From: DASRBN01 sp035294305
GTDB taxonomy: Bacteria; Chloroflexota; Ktedonobacteria; Ktedonobacterales; Ktedonobacteraceae
DNA: 64,000 nucleotides
Assembly: GCA_035294305.1 (NCBI GenBank)
Contig: DATGLD010000045.1
Span: 194,524 to 258,523, forward strand
Reading direction: 5' to 3'
Part shown: positions 25,075 through 33,406 of the stretch, piece by piece
Layout: each line of letters begins with the position of its first letter
How positions within the stretch are numbered: position 1 is the first letter of the stretch
Program-made: the position numbers and the translations under genes
The notes under the pieces: generated by a model
Told to the model about the DNA's origin: nothing
Seen by the model: the letters and a program-made list of their open reading frames with translations, nothing else
The model's database searches: none

Positions 25075-25880
25075 GAGCGTACTCCTTCTTGTTCTGTGGT
25101 AACCATCGCGTCTTTGTGCGCGGCAATGACCTCTGTCTGGTGTTGTTTCACCTGTTTAAGCCAGGTGACGAGGATAAACGAAGCTACCAGGTAAAGAGCG
25201 ACCAGGATGAGAATGAAGGCATCTGATAGCGGCCAATTGTAGCCAAAACCCTCGCCTGCCCAGAACGTGCCAAAGCTCGTTAGCATGATACCTACTATGA
25301 ACTTCAGCGTATTCTCAGGCACACGCTTTAGAGGTGCTCTTACCAGCACACCTGCGCCGATAACAAGGATACCGGCGATTGTCGCGCCTATCGCGGCGGA
25401 GGCAATACCACCGATTCCACCGTTGGTTGTGATGTTACTGCCAAAAGTGATGACGATGAAAGCGACTTCCAGCCCCTCGAGCAGGACGGATTTATATGAT
25501 AATGCCACGCCGAAAGGTTGCAGTTGAGTTGTGGATTCGCCGCGCCCTCGCAGTTCCGCCATCTTCTCCTCGAAGATCGCCTCTTCGTCGTGCAGGGCTT
25601 TCAGCCCACTGTAGCGCAGGATAGCCTTTTTGAGCCACTTCAGGCCGAAGAGTACCAGTACGATGCCAACGATGAGTCGCAGGACAACGATTGGGACATA
25701 TTGAACGAGTGCCACACCGAGCGTGCCAACAATAACTACCAGTGTAAGCGCTGCCGCAAAAGCTCCTACCAGCGAGCTACGCCAGTTGATTGTGACGCCG
25801 ACCACCAGTACAATCGTGAGTGCCTCGACGAATTCGACAGCAGAGGCCAGGAATGCTGCCGTTGCGATGGCCCATTGCAT
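25071..25880 (-). CDS. Multi-pass membrane protein with FTR1-like ExxE motifs
   Basis: A 269-residue protein with about seven hydrophobic helices. The N-terminal helix has EFVEALTIVLVVG and a later helix has LEGLEVAFIVITFG, giving two ExxE repeats inside membrane helices. Paired (R/L)EGxE-type motifs in membrane helices are a hallmark of FTR1 iron permeases and related transporters, so a cation-transport role is plausible. It is annotated elsewhere mostly as a predicted membrane protein. A charged loop lies near the middle (HDEEAIFEEKMAELRGRG). The downstream 68-residue gene is coupled to it. Confidence 0.55.
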   Translation of the reverse strand: MQWAIATAAFLASAVEFVEALTIVLVVGVTINWRSSLVGAFAAALTLVVIVGTLGVALVQYVPIVVLRLIVGIVLVLFGLKWLKKAILRYSGLKALHDEEAIFEEKMAELRGRGESTTQLQPFGVALSYKSVLLEGLEVAFIVITFGSNITTNGGIGGIASAAIGATIAGILVIGAGVLVRAPLKRVPENTLKFIVGIMLTSFGTFWAGEGFGYNWPLSDAFILILVALYLVASFILVTWLKQVKQHQTEVIAAHKDAMVTTEQEGVRS

Positions 25881-26026
25881 GCAAGATTACTCCATTTCTA
25901 CTAAAAGCTATTTCAGGTGAAAGGTGAATTTTTCATAACAAAATCCCTAAAGAGGTTTTAGCCCTCTTCACTAATGATATCATATGGAAGCATAGGGCGC
26001 TGGGTATTGCCTTGTGGTTTTTGCTC

Positions 26027-26899
26027 TTATAATTTACGGGCCACGATTTGCAGCCAGTTGCGAGGTATCTCAGTGATTCCCAGTTCCTGTCCCGCCTGGT
26101 AGACCGATATTCCCAACGCTGCGGCCCCCACAGGCAATGGAACGCCTGGCAGGGCTCCCTCGATGAATAACCAGTATTGACCGATATCGTGGTACGAATC
26201 GACTGTCATGATGGCACATTCCTGCCTGGCATCGACACTATCGAAGCCGCTCTGTTTGAGCATGTCTATGTATTCCTCGGGCGTTAGCCATTGCATCGCC
26301 GTCGCTTTTGATTCGCGTGCCAGGCGTATTTCGGGGTGTTCCTTACGCAGCCATCCCACAGCGCGGCGTGTCCAGAGGCGGTAAAAACGCTCGGTTCCCT
26401 CAACGTAAGTACCCTCGTAAAAGCCACTATTGCAGGCAAATAGACCGCCAGGGGCAAGAATGCTGGCCATCAAGCAAAATGCCGGGAGCTTGTCAGAGAG
26501 CAGGTGAATGGCGTTGCAAAAGAATGCGGCATCAGCATTCCGCACGATTTTTGGGAGATCACCGGCCTCCCCCTGGATAAAATCCGTGTGGATTCCCGAG
26601 CCTTCTAACCCGGCTTCTTCCATGCCTCTTTGGGCACGTCGCAACGCTTCCGCCGATGGGTCTACGCCGATGATGTGTGCCTGCCTACCATGACGGCGAA
26701 TCTCTTGCGCGATGAGTCGAGAAATAGCTCCGGTTCCACAGGCCATATCCACGATGGTCAGTGTTGATCGATTAGGGCCAGTTGCGAAAGGCGCAAGTGC
26801 GCGCCGGACAAGCGAGCGATTAATCTCGGCATAAAAATCGTGGGCCGCGAAAGCCTCAAACGTATATTGGTTGGTTTCCTCTGTTTCAATCAAAGTCAT
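26027..26899 (-). CDS. Class I SAM-dependent methyltransferase
   Basis: Starting at the ATG at 26899 (AAAGGAG eight bases earlier) the product has 290 residues; the frame is open for 19 more codons without support. The SAM site is VDMACGTGAISRLIAQEI with the acidic VDPSAEAL motif after it, and a DAAFFCNAIHLL block that is typical of the methyltransferase 11/25 group. The acceptor is unknown. It follows the FabG-like SDR in the same direction, and its ribosome site can pair with an upstream sequence (26901-26953). Confidence 0.85.
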   Translation of the reverse strand: MTLIETEETNQYTFEAFAAHDFYAEINRSLVRRALAPFATGPNRSTLTIVDMACGTGAISRLIAQEIRRHGRQAHIIGVDPSAEALRRAQRGMEEAGLEGSGIHTDFIQGEAGDLPKIVRNADAAFFCNAIHLLSDKLPAFCLMASILAPGGLFACNSGFYEGTYVEGTERFYRLWTRRAVGWLRKEHPEIRLARESKATAMQWLTPEEYIDMLKQSGFDSVDARQECAIMTVDSYHDIGQYWLFIEGALPGVPLPVGAAALGISVYQAGQELGITEIPRNWLQIVARKL

Positions 26900-26900
26900 A

Positions 26901-26953
26901 GCGTGGTCTCCTTTGTATAGGGCGATAATTACCCGTTTAGAGGAGAACCACGC
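26901..26953 (-). promoter_or_regulatory. Hairpin masking the ribosome site of the methyltransferase gene
   Basis: On the minus strand GCGTGGT-T-CTCC pairs with GGAGACCACGC: 11 pairs with a single bulged T and a 30-base loop. The GGAG of the ribosome site forms part of the stem, which ends one base before the ATG. No T-run follows, so translational control is likelier than termination. Confidence 0.5.
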
Positions 26954-26974
26954 CAAATTTGTTTCATTTATTTA

Positions 26975-27739
26975 TTAGATGTGCATTGCCATTCCGCCAT
27001 CAACACAGATGATCTGGCCGGTGATGTAGCCGGCCTCCGGTAAACAGAGGAAATGGATCGTTGCCGCCACCTCTTCAGGTGTACCGAAACGCCCTAGAGG
27101 TGTGATGTCAAGCATGTATTTTCGCTGCTGTTCTGATAGGGTGGAGGTCAGTTCTGTTGGTACGAAGCCGGGCGCGATTGCGTTGGCTGTGATATTACGA
27201 CTCGCCATTTCGCGTGCTGTACTGATGGTCAGCGCGATAATGGCGGCCTTGGATGCGCTATAATTCGCCTGACCCGCGTTTCCTAGCAGGCCCGCTACCG
27301 AAGCAACGTTGACGATGCGTCCCCAGCGGGCCCTCATCATGCCACGCAGAGCAGCTTTCGTGCAAAGGAAAGCCGAATATAAGTTCGTATGGATGACATG
27401 TTCGAAATCGGCAAGTGGCATCTGTAAGATAAGCTTGTCGCGTGTCGTTCCGGCATTATTGACTAAAATAGAGATGGGGCCGAGTTCTGCATGTGCCTCA
27501 TTGAAGAGCCGGGTGACCTGTTCTTCCTGGCTGACATCGGCTTGAATTGCGATACAGCGCCTGCCCAGCGCCTTGATGCTGTCCCTGGTCTCATTTGCGG
27601 CACCGGCATTGCTACGATAATTTATGACGATATCAGCCCCTGAGCGTGCCAGCCGCTCTGCTGTTGCTCGCCCGAGCCCCTGGCTGCTGCCCGTTACCAA
27701 GGCGATTTTTCCTGCTAATGGCATCTGCTGTTCAGTCAT
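26975..27739 (-). CDS. 3-oxoacyl-ACP reductase-like SDR
   Basis: A 254-residue classical SDR with all FabG hallmarks: TGSSQGLG (about residues 16-23), NNAGTT, VNVASVAG with the active Ser, and Tyr-x-x-x-Lys in YSASKAA, ending GQIICVDGGMAMHI. It reduces a keto group using NADPH, with fatty acid or polyketide intermediates as the default substrate. It sits just upstream of a methyltransferase gene in the same direction, which may suggest secondary metabolism. A strong GAGGAG site precedes the start. Confidence 0.85.
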   Translation of the reverse strand: MTEQQMPLAGKIALVTGSSQGLGRATAERLARSGADIVINYRSNAGAANETRDSIKALGRRCIAIQADVSQEEQVTRLFNEAHAELGPISILVNNAGTTRDKLILQMPLADFEHVIHTNLYSAFLCTKAALRGMMRARWGRIVNVASVAGLLGNAGQANYSASKAAIIALTISTAREMASRNITANAIAPGFVPTELTSTLSEQQRKYMLDITPLGRFGTPEEVAATIHFLCLPEAGYITGQIICVDGGMAMHI

Positions 27740-27933
27740 ACTAGTTTCTCCTCAGGAGTTGCTTTATATCCCATCCCAACCAGCCCACCGATGCTAGTAT
27801 AGCACATTATCCTTTATGGCTATGTTAGAACGCCTGATAATCGCGGTAGTCCTTGCATGACTGCCAGCCGTAAATAAAGCAAATCAAACAAATGGAGATT
27901 TTTGATGAACTGGCGAAGTGCCAGCAGGCTTGA

Positions 27934-29364
27934 CTAATTTGTCTTTGCCCGTCTTTTCTCGTTTCGTCCTTTCCTGGAATTGGCTTTACCAGCTCCTCCA
28001 GCGGGTCTATTTCCCCGGGTGTCTGATTGAGGTGCGCTTTCCAGTGGAGCGTGAGAATGGCCGTTCGATGTTTGTGGCATCAAAAGAGTATCCTCAGCCG
28101 GCTGTTCCATGAATGAATCCGGGTCTGGAGCTTGCACCCTATGGCCATTCGTGCCGTTTGTCGCGGCTCCATTGTGTGAATGGTTCGCATGCTCATGCGA
28201 GATATCAGAATCATCTGGGATCGGCAAAGCGCTAGCACCGGCTGTTTGAAGCTGGTCTATAAGCTCTTTATGGGTCGCAAATTCAGCGATGACCCGCTCG
28301 AAAGTATCTTCAAGCGGGCCGTTCTGCGAAATAGTATCTTCTTTGTCCGGCAGTAACCGGTTGGCAGGTTCAGGCGCTTCAAACTGGGCAGCCAGTGGTG
28401 GTTGAAGCGTATCAGATATATCCGAGAGTATTTCGCCCGTGGCTGGCTGCTTTTCGGTAGTTTCAGGCAATGTGAAGGCAGGTGCCACCTCGATGGCATT
28501 GGGAAGTAACCCCAACTGTTTGACCTCCTCGGATGATTTAAGGGAAACCAGAGGACTAGATTCAGTGTATACCGTCAGACGAATGCTGGGGATACGCGGC
28601 AGTGTCACATCGGCATGTTCATCAAATCGCGTTGTATCATCGAACGTGGTGGAGTAGGCCTGATCCGCTGTCAGGTTGCGGGCGCCACGTAAATCCGCGC
28701 CATTGAGAAGTGCATTATGCATGTCCGTTACGAGAAAATTAACATTTTTCAATATAGCAGACCGCAAATCAGCTCCTGAAAGGTCGGCGCCGGAGAGATC
28801 AGCGCCCGTCAGATCAGCACCCGCGAGGCATGCCCCCCTCAGGTCGGCCATGTAGAAGTTGGTGCCTCTCAATTGCGCTTCTCTGAAATCGGCCCGGACA
28901 AGATAACGATGGGAAAGATTGTGCCCGCTCAGATCGGCTCCGCAGAAAGTAGGGGGACGCCAGTTCTTCAATGGCTGCTGGCGCTGATCGTCTTCGATGG
29001 CAGGCAGCGGCGTCTCATCTATATGGGGAAGTCTGGCCAGTTCATGTTCCAGGTTCAATTTGCCCATTACTGCTTCAAATTCCTGTACCATGGCTGCAAC
29101 GCGTTCCTGATCTTTAATTTCCCATGTTTGCCAGTTCTGCTGTATCTGCTTCACTTGATTTGCCAGCTTTTTCTCGACTTCAAGGGCATGGTTGGCCTGG
29201 CGTACTTCCCAGGTGCGCATCTGAGCCTCCTGCGCTCGTTGCCAGGCCTCTTGCTGCACATAGAGTTTCAGCAGCGCGCGAGATTGCACTCGTATCGCTA
29301 TATAGGTACCTGCGAGAGCTACAAGCAGGGCAATTAAGGCGCTCAACAAAAATATCTGGATCAT
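27934..29364 (-). CDS. Membrane-anchored pentapeptide-repeat protein
   Basis: A 476-residue protein: an N-terminal membrane helix (about residues 3-24), a coiled-coil-like region (about 35-110), then a pentapeptide-repeat beta-helix (about 140-240) with repeats such as ADLSG, ADLRS and ANLDG-style A(D/N)LxG units, and a long low-complexity C-terminus that is acidic then basic (ends KGRNEKRRAKTN). The pentapeptide part likely forms a rigid rod on one side of the membrane. Function is unknown. A small hairpin follows the stop. Confidence 0.8.
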   Translation of the reverse strand: MIQIFLLSALIALLVALAGTYIAIRVQSRALLKLYVQQEAWQRAQEAQMRTWEVRQANHALEVEKKLANQVKQIQQNWQTWEIKDQERVAAMVQEFEAVMGKLNLEHELARLPHIDETPLPAIEDDQRQQPLKNWRPPTFCGADLSGHNLSHRYLVRADFREAQLRGTNFYMADLRGACLAGADLTGADLSGADLSGADLRSAILKNVNFLVTDMHNALLNGADLRGARNLTADQAYSTTFDDTTRFDEHADVTLPRIPSIRLTVYTESSPLVSLKSSEEVKQLGLLPNAIEVAPAFTLPETTEKQPATGEILSDISDTLQPPLAAQFEAPEPANRLLPDKEDTISQNGPLEDTFERVIAEFATHKELIDQLQTAGASALPIPDDSDISHEHANHSHNGAATNGTNGHRVQAPDPDSFMEQPAEDTLLMPQTSNGHSHAPLESAPQSDTRGNRPAGGAGKANSRKGRNEKRRAKTN

Positions 29365-29564
29365 TCTGACTTACCTCATTTTATGTCCGTCTGTCTATGT
29401 GTAACCTAAGGGGTCTATTTACTTTTTGCCAGTGTGTCTATCTACTATAAACCAGTCATGCAAATTTTTCGATCTTTATCACCATTCAGGCCTATGCCAT
29501 TTCTCCTTTTCCGCTTGTATTCTTGCTTTTATTGTATGCTGAGAGGAGATATACGCAGCTATAG

Positions 29565-29834
29565 CGGGTTGGATATAAAAGAGGATATCAGCGGGGTCTG
29601 GCAACCAGGCTTGAACAGGCCTGGCAGGAGCAGCAACGACAATTATCATTGCTTTCGACTCACAGCCGGCAGATAATTGCCCATCACAGGGGGCACTACA
29701 TTCATCTAGAGGAGCCAGAACTGGTCGTGGAGGCAATCCGCTCCTGGTTGAACTGGTACGAAGAGGCGGCTATTTCTTCAACAATATACCTGATAGAAAT
29801 TTGGCCGGTTAACTTTCATGGCATCACCTGCTAA
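29565..29834 (+). pseudogene. C-terminal remnant of an alpha/beta hydrolase
   Basis: The frame is open from 29565 to the stop at 29832. Its translation contains LEQAWQEQQRQLSLLS, then HSRQIIAHHRGHYIHLEEPELVVEAI, which is the usual final segment of alpha/beta hydrolases, with the catalytic His region. No N-terminal part or nucleophile elbow lies upstream, so the fragment is probably the tail of a lost gene. The 200 bases from 29365 to 29564 hold nothing I can name. Confidence 0.5.
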
Positions 29835-29953
29835 CAGTATACGAGGCAATATACATGTAGCGGTCTTCCATGGGCTATAATTAGTAACATAGGTCAAATT
29901 TCAAGCTTCATAGGACAAATATTTTATACTCCACAATGGGAAGGTGGCCGTGC

Positions 29954-31006
29954 GTGTCTCAAATCAAAGGACCGGCTCTATTTCTGGCACAATTCGTGCA
30001 GGACGTTCCTCCTTACAACACTCCGGAAAACATTACCCAGTGGGCCAGGGAACTCGGTTTCACCGGCGTGCAGCTTCCGGCCTGGGAAAAGCGCCTGATT
30101 GACCTTGATAAAGCGGCGGAATCGAAGCAATATTGCGATGATCTCAAGGGGAGTTGTAATGGGTTGGTGATCACGGAACTGGCTACGCACCTCATCGGCC
30201 AGTTAGTGGCTGTTCACCCTGCCTACGATGTACAATTCGATGCCTTCGCGCCGGAAGCGCTACATGGGCATCCACAGGAACGTACTGCGTGGGCGATGGA
30301 TCAGATGCTTAAAGCAATGCAGGCCTCGCACAATCTGGGACTGCAGGTCATGCCGACTTTTTCGGGAGCCTTTCTGTGGCATACCATGTATCCCTGGCCG
30401 CAACGCCCCACCGGGCTGGTAGAACTCGGCTTTCAAGAACTGGCAAAGCGCTGGCTGCCCTTGCTCAACAAAGCTGATGAGTATGGCATCGACCTGGCCT
30501 ACGAAATTCACCCTGGCGAAGACCTGCACGATGGCGTTACCTTCGAGCGCTTCCTGGCGGCCACCGGCAATCATCCGCGAGTGCGCATTTTATACGACCC
30601 GTCCCATTTCATCTTGCAATGCCTGGATTACATCGGCTACCTGGACTGCTATAAAGACTATATTCGCGCGTTTCATGTCAAGGATGCTGAATATCATGCT
30701 TCACCCAGGTCGGGTGTCTATGGTGGCTATTCGGATTGGAAAGATCGTCCCGGGCGCTTCCGCAGTCCTGGTGACGGGCAGGTCGATTTCAAGCGTGTCT
30801 TCTCCAAGTTGACGCAAAATGGTTTCGATGGCTGGGCTGTGCTTGAATGGGAAGACTGCATCAAGGATTCTGAGCAGGGGGCGCGCGAAGGGGCCGCATT
30901 CATTCGCAGCATGCTCATCGACGTGCCGACCCGTGCTTTTGATGATTTCGCGGGCGGAGCGCAGGATGTTGAAACCAACTATCGCATATTGGGGTTGCAA
31001 CCATGA
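29954..31006 (+). CDS. Sugar phosphate isomerase/epimerase (TIM barrel)
   Basis: A protein of about 350 residues with the xylose-isomerase-like TIM-barrel fold. I choose the GTG at 29954 (giving MSQIKGPALF) because GGAAGGTGG precedes it; an ATG six codons upstream has no ribosome site. Metal-ligand regions of the family appear as YEIHPGED, YDPSHF and 'FHVKDAEY', with WAVLEWEDC near the end. Its stop overlaps the start of the Gfo/Idh/MocA dehydrogenase, so the two enzymes likely act on the same sugar or polyol. The substrate is unknown. Confidence 0.85.
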   Translation: MSQIKGPALFLAQFVQDVPPYNTPENITQWARELGFTGVQLPAWEKRLIDLDKAAESKQYCDDLKGSCNGLVITELATHLIGQLVAVHPAYDVQFDAFAPEALHGHPQERTAWAMDQMLKAMQASHNLGLQVMPTFSGAFLWHTMYPWPQRPTGLVELGFQELAKRWLPLLNKADEYGIDLAYEIHPGEDLHDGVTFERFLAATGNHPRVRILYDPSHFILQCLDYIGYLDCYKDYIRAFHVKDAEYHASPRSGVYGGYSDWKDRPGRFRSPGDGQVDFKRVFSKLTQNGFDGWAVLEWEDCIKDSEQGAREGAAFIRSMLIDVPTRAFDDFAGGAQDVETNYRILGLQP

Positions 31007-32148
31007 AACAGGATATTTCGCAGAGAAAATTGCGCGCCGGTATCGTTGGCGGCGGCCAGGGTTCATTCATTGGCGCGGTACATCGCATCGCTGCCGAACT
31101 GGATGGACAGGCCGAGGTTGTAGCGGGAGCAATGTCAACCGATCTCCAACGCGCCGAAGCGTCGGCAAGGGCGTGGTACCTGGAACGCTCGTACAAGAAC
31201 TTCGAGGAGATGGCTGAGACCGAAGCCGGTTTGCCTGATGGCATCGATTTTGTTATGGTAACCGTGCCCAATCACCTGCACTACCGGGTGGCACGCGCGT
31301 TTCTGGGACATGGTATCCATGTCGTATGCGATAAGCCCATGACCTTCAATCTGGAAGAGGCCCAGGCGCTTGTAAAGCTCGTCGAAGGGCAGAAGTTAAT
31401 TTTTGCCTTAACGCATAACTATACCGGCTATCCTGCTGTAAGGCACGCGCGCCATCTTGTCCGCACAGGCGCAATCGGCACGATTCGTAAGGTACTGGTA
31501 GAATACATACAGGACTGGCTGATGGAGCCGGTTGAGCGCGTAGGAAACAAGCAGGCCTCCTGGCGTACCGATCCCACGAAGTCGGGTATCGCGGGTGCAG
31601 TTGGAGATATCGGTACCCATGCGGAAAACCTGCTTGAATTTATTACCGGCCTGAAAATAGTGGCAGTGTGCGCGGATTTGACGGCTTTCATCGAGGGCAG
31701 GCAATTGGACGACGATGCGAACATGCTGCTGCGCCTGGAAAATGGCGGAAAAGGTGTTCTGACCTGTTCGCAGATTGCGGCTGGCGAGGAGAATGCGCTG
31801 AGTATCCGTATCTATGGCAGCAAAGCGGGTCTCGAATGGCACCAGATGGAGCCGAATACACTGCTCTTCAAGCAACCAGGGCAGCCGGTCCAGGTGCTGC
31901 GAACGGGTTTAGCCTATATGAGCGACGAGGCTAAAGCCCTGACGCGCCTGCCGGCGGGGCATCCAGAGGGTTTTCTGGAAGCTTTCGCCAATATCTACCG
32001 CCTGGCAATTGCCGATATCCGGCGGGTCGAGTCGGGTGCATCACCAGAAGGCGGCTATCCCACGGTCTATGATGGCCTGCGCGGCATGCAATTTATCACA
32101 AAAGCCGTCGAAAGCTCGCAAAAAGGGGGTATCTGGGTAGACTTTTAA
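31003..32148 (+). CDS. Gfo/Idh/MocA family oxidoreductase
   Basis: 381 residues. The N-terminal Rossmann part has GGGQGSFIG and the family's catalytic-lysine block CDKPMT (the 'EKP' position); the C-terminal domain has GDIGTHAENLLEFITG and a closing VYDGLRGMQFI pattern. These enzymes oxidise or reduce sugars and polyols with NAD(P). The ATGA overlap with the upstream isomerase supports a shared pathway. The substrate cannot be told. Confidence 0.9.
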   Translation: MKQDISQRKLRAGIVGGGQGSFIGAVHRIAAELDGQAEVVAGAMSTDLQRAEASARAWYLERSYKNFEEMAETEAGLPDGIDFVMVTVPNHLHYRVARAFLGHGIHVVCDKPMTFNLEEAQALVKLVEGQKLIFALTHNYTGYPAVRHARHLVRTGAIGTIRKVLVEYIQDWLMEPVERVGNKQASWRTDPTKSGIAGAVGDIGTHAENLLEFITGLKIVAVCADLTAFIEGRQLDDDANMLLRLENGGKGVLTCSQIAAGEENALSIRIYGSKAGLEWHQMEPNTLLFKQPGQPVQVLRTGLAYMSDEAKALTRLPAGHPEGFLEAFANIYRLAIADIRRVESGASPEGGYPTVYDGLRGMQFITKAVESSQKGGIWVDF

Positions 32149-32243
32149 GAACTTTTCTGCGCCCTTCAATCGTTATCTATTAATAGGAAGCAACCAGAAG
32201 GCAATATATTCTATAGACTTAAAACCGCACCTTGCCGGTGCCG

Positions 32244-33392
32244 ATGAAAGATGAACCTATGCATCAAGCTGATACCAAAAAATCTCTTTCGTTATGGGCA
32301 AGTATTAAAAAAGCATCGTTCTGTGTTCTCGCAGGCTGTTTCTTTTTGCTCAGTGCGTGCAGCGGAACGGCAACGCAGAATACGACGCACGCAAATGTAA
32401 ATAATAGTCCAACACCTATCGTTACTCCGACCATTAGCATCGCCCAGCAAAACGAGGGAAATGCTGAACTCCAGACCTTTCAGCAATGGATTGCCTTGAT
32501 GCAGCAGTATCATGGTGATGTGACCACCTACCAGCAGCAGTATAGCAGCGACCAGCAGGCTCTCCAAGGGGCTACAAGCAGCAGCGCTTATACTCATGCA
32601 TTACATACCTTGCAAGGTCATGTCGCTGCTATCCGTATTCCAGCGATGAAGGCCGAGACTATGGACTTATTCAAAGAATTGCAATCGGAAGCGAACAGTT
32701 TTGGGAAACAACATACCTATCACGATTCGTATGATAATACGACGTACCCACTCGGCTACCAGTACGGGCCAACTGGCGCTACCGGCCCTTTATGGTTGCA
32801 GGGCGAAATAGACTCGGCCCAGACGCTCGACGACTACCAGCAAGCCATCGAAGACCTGAACATGGACCTGACGAATTTTCAAGCGATGGTGCAGGACTAT
32901 AGCGACAAGACCCCCTACAACCAGGTACACCAGAGCGATATTCAATTGTTGCAGCATTACGGCTACATGCACTCGAAGGTCGTGGTGGTTTCCATTATCG
33001 AGCAGGCCATGCGCATCTATGACAATGGGAAGCTGGTCAACGCCTTCCTGGTTGTGACGGGGCAGCCGGACCTGCCGACACCGCCGGGAACCTGGTGGGT
33101 CGAGGGGAAAAAATCACCGACCGAATTTAAAGCCGATGTACCGCCATCCTCTCCATACTGGTATCCACCGACACCGATCCACTATGCCATGCAATTTCAT
33201 AGCAATGGCTACTTCTTGCACGATAGCTGGTGGCGCACCGAATATGGTCCGGGAACAAACTTCCCGCACCTCGATCCCGGCGGCACGCAATATTCCATTC
33301 ATGGCTCGCATGGCTGTGTCAACCTGTCTGAGAACGATGCTGGCTGGCTGTATAACTTCGTGCAACTCTATACACACGTCCTCATTTACTAG
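32244..33392 (+). CDS. Lipoprotein L,D-transpeptidase (YkuD domain)
   Basis: About 382 residues from the ATG at 32244; the frame also allows a TTG at 32232 and an ATG at 32259, and no ribosome site decides. A membrane segment leads to a lipobox (LLSAC), so it is lipid-anchored on the outside. A Thr/Pro linker and helical region (about residues 45-240) come before the YkuD domain. Its catalytic block reads IHGSHGCVNLSENDA, with the His and Cys expected. It would cross-link peptidoglycan or attach proteins to it. Confidence 0.88.
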   Translation: MKDEPMHQADTKKSLSLWASIKKASFCVLAGCFFLLSACSGTATQNTTHANVNNSPTPIVTPTISIAQQNEGNAELQTFQQWIALMQQYHGDVTTYQQQYSSDQQALQGATSSSAYTHALHTLQGHVAAIRIPAMKAETMDLFKELQSEANSFGKQHTYHDSYDNTTYPLGYQYGPTGATGPLWLQGEIDSAQTLDDYQQAIEDLNMDLTNFQAMVQDYSDKTPYNQVHQSDIQLLQHYGYMHSKVVVVSIIEQAMRIYDNGKLVNAFLVVTGQPDLPTPPGTWWVEGKKSPTEFKADVPPSSPYWYPPTPIHYAMQFHSNGYFLHDSWWRTEYGPGTNFPHLDPGGTQYSIHGSHGCVNLSENDAGWLYNFVQLYTHVLIY

Positions 33393-33406
33393 GGCCTGCC
33401 TCATCC

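Noticed and set aside
29434..29676. 80-codon plus-strand frame after the pentapeptide gene
   Set aside because: The hydrolase remnant lies in another frame over the same bases and gives a recognisable motif, whereas this frame does not.
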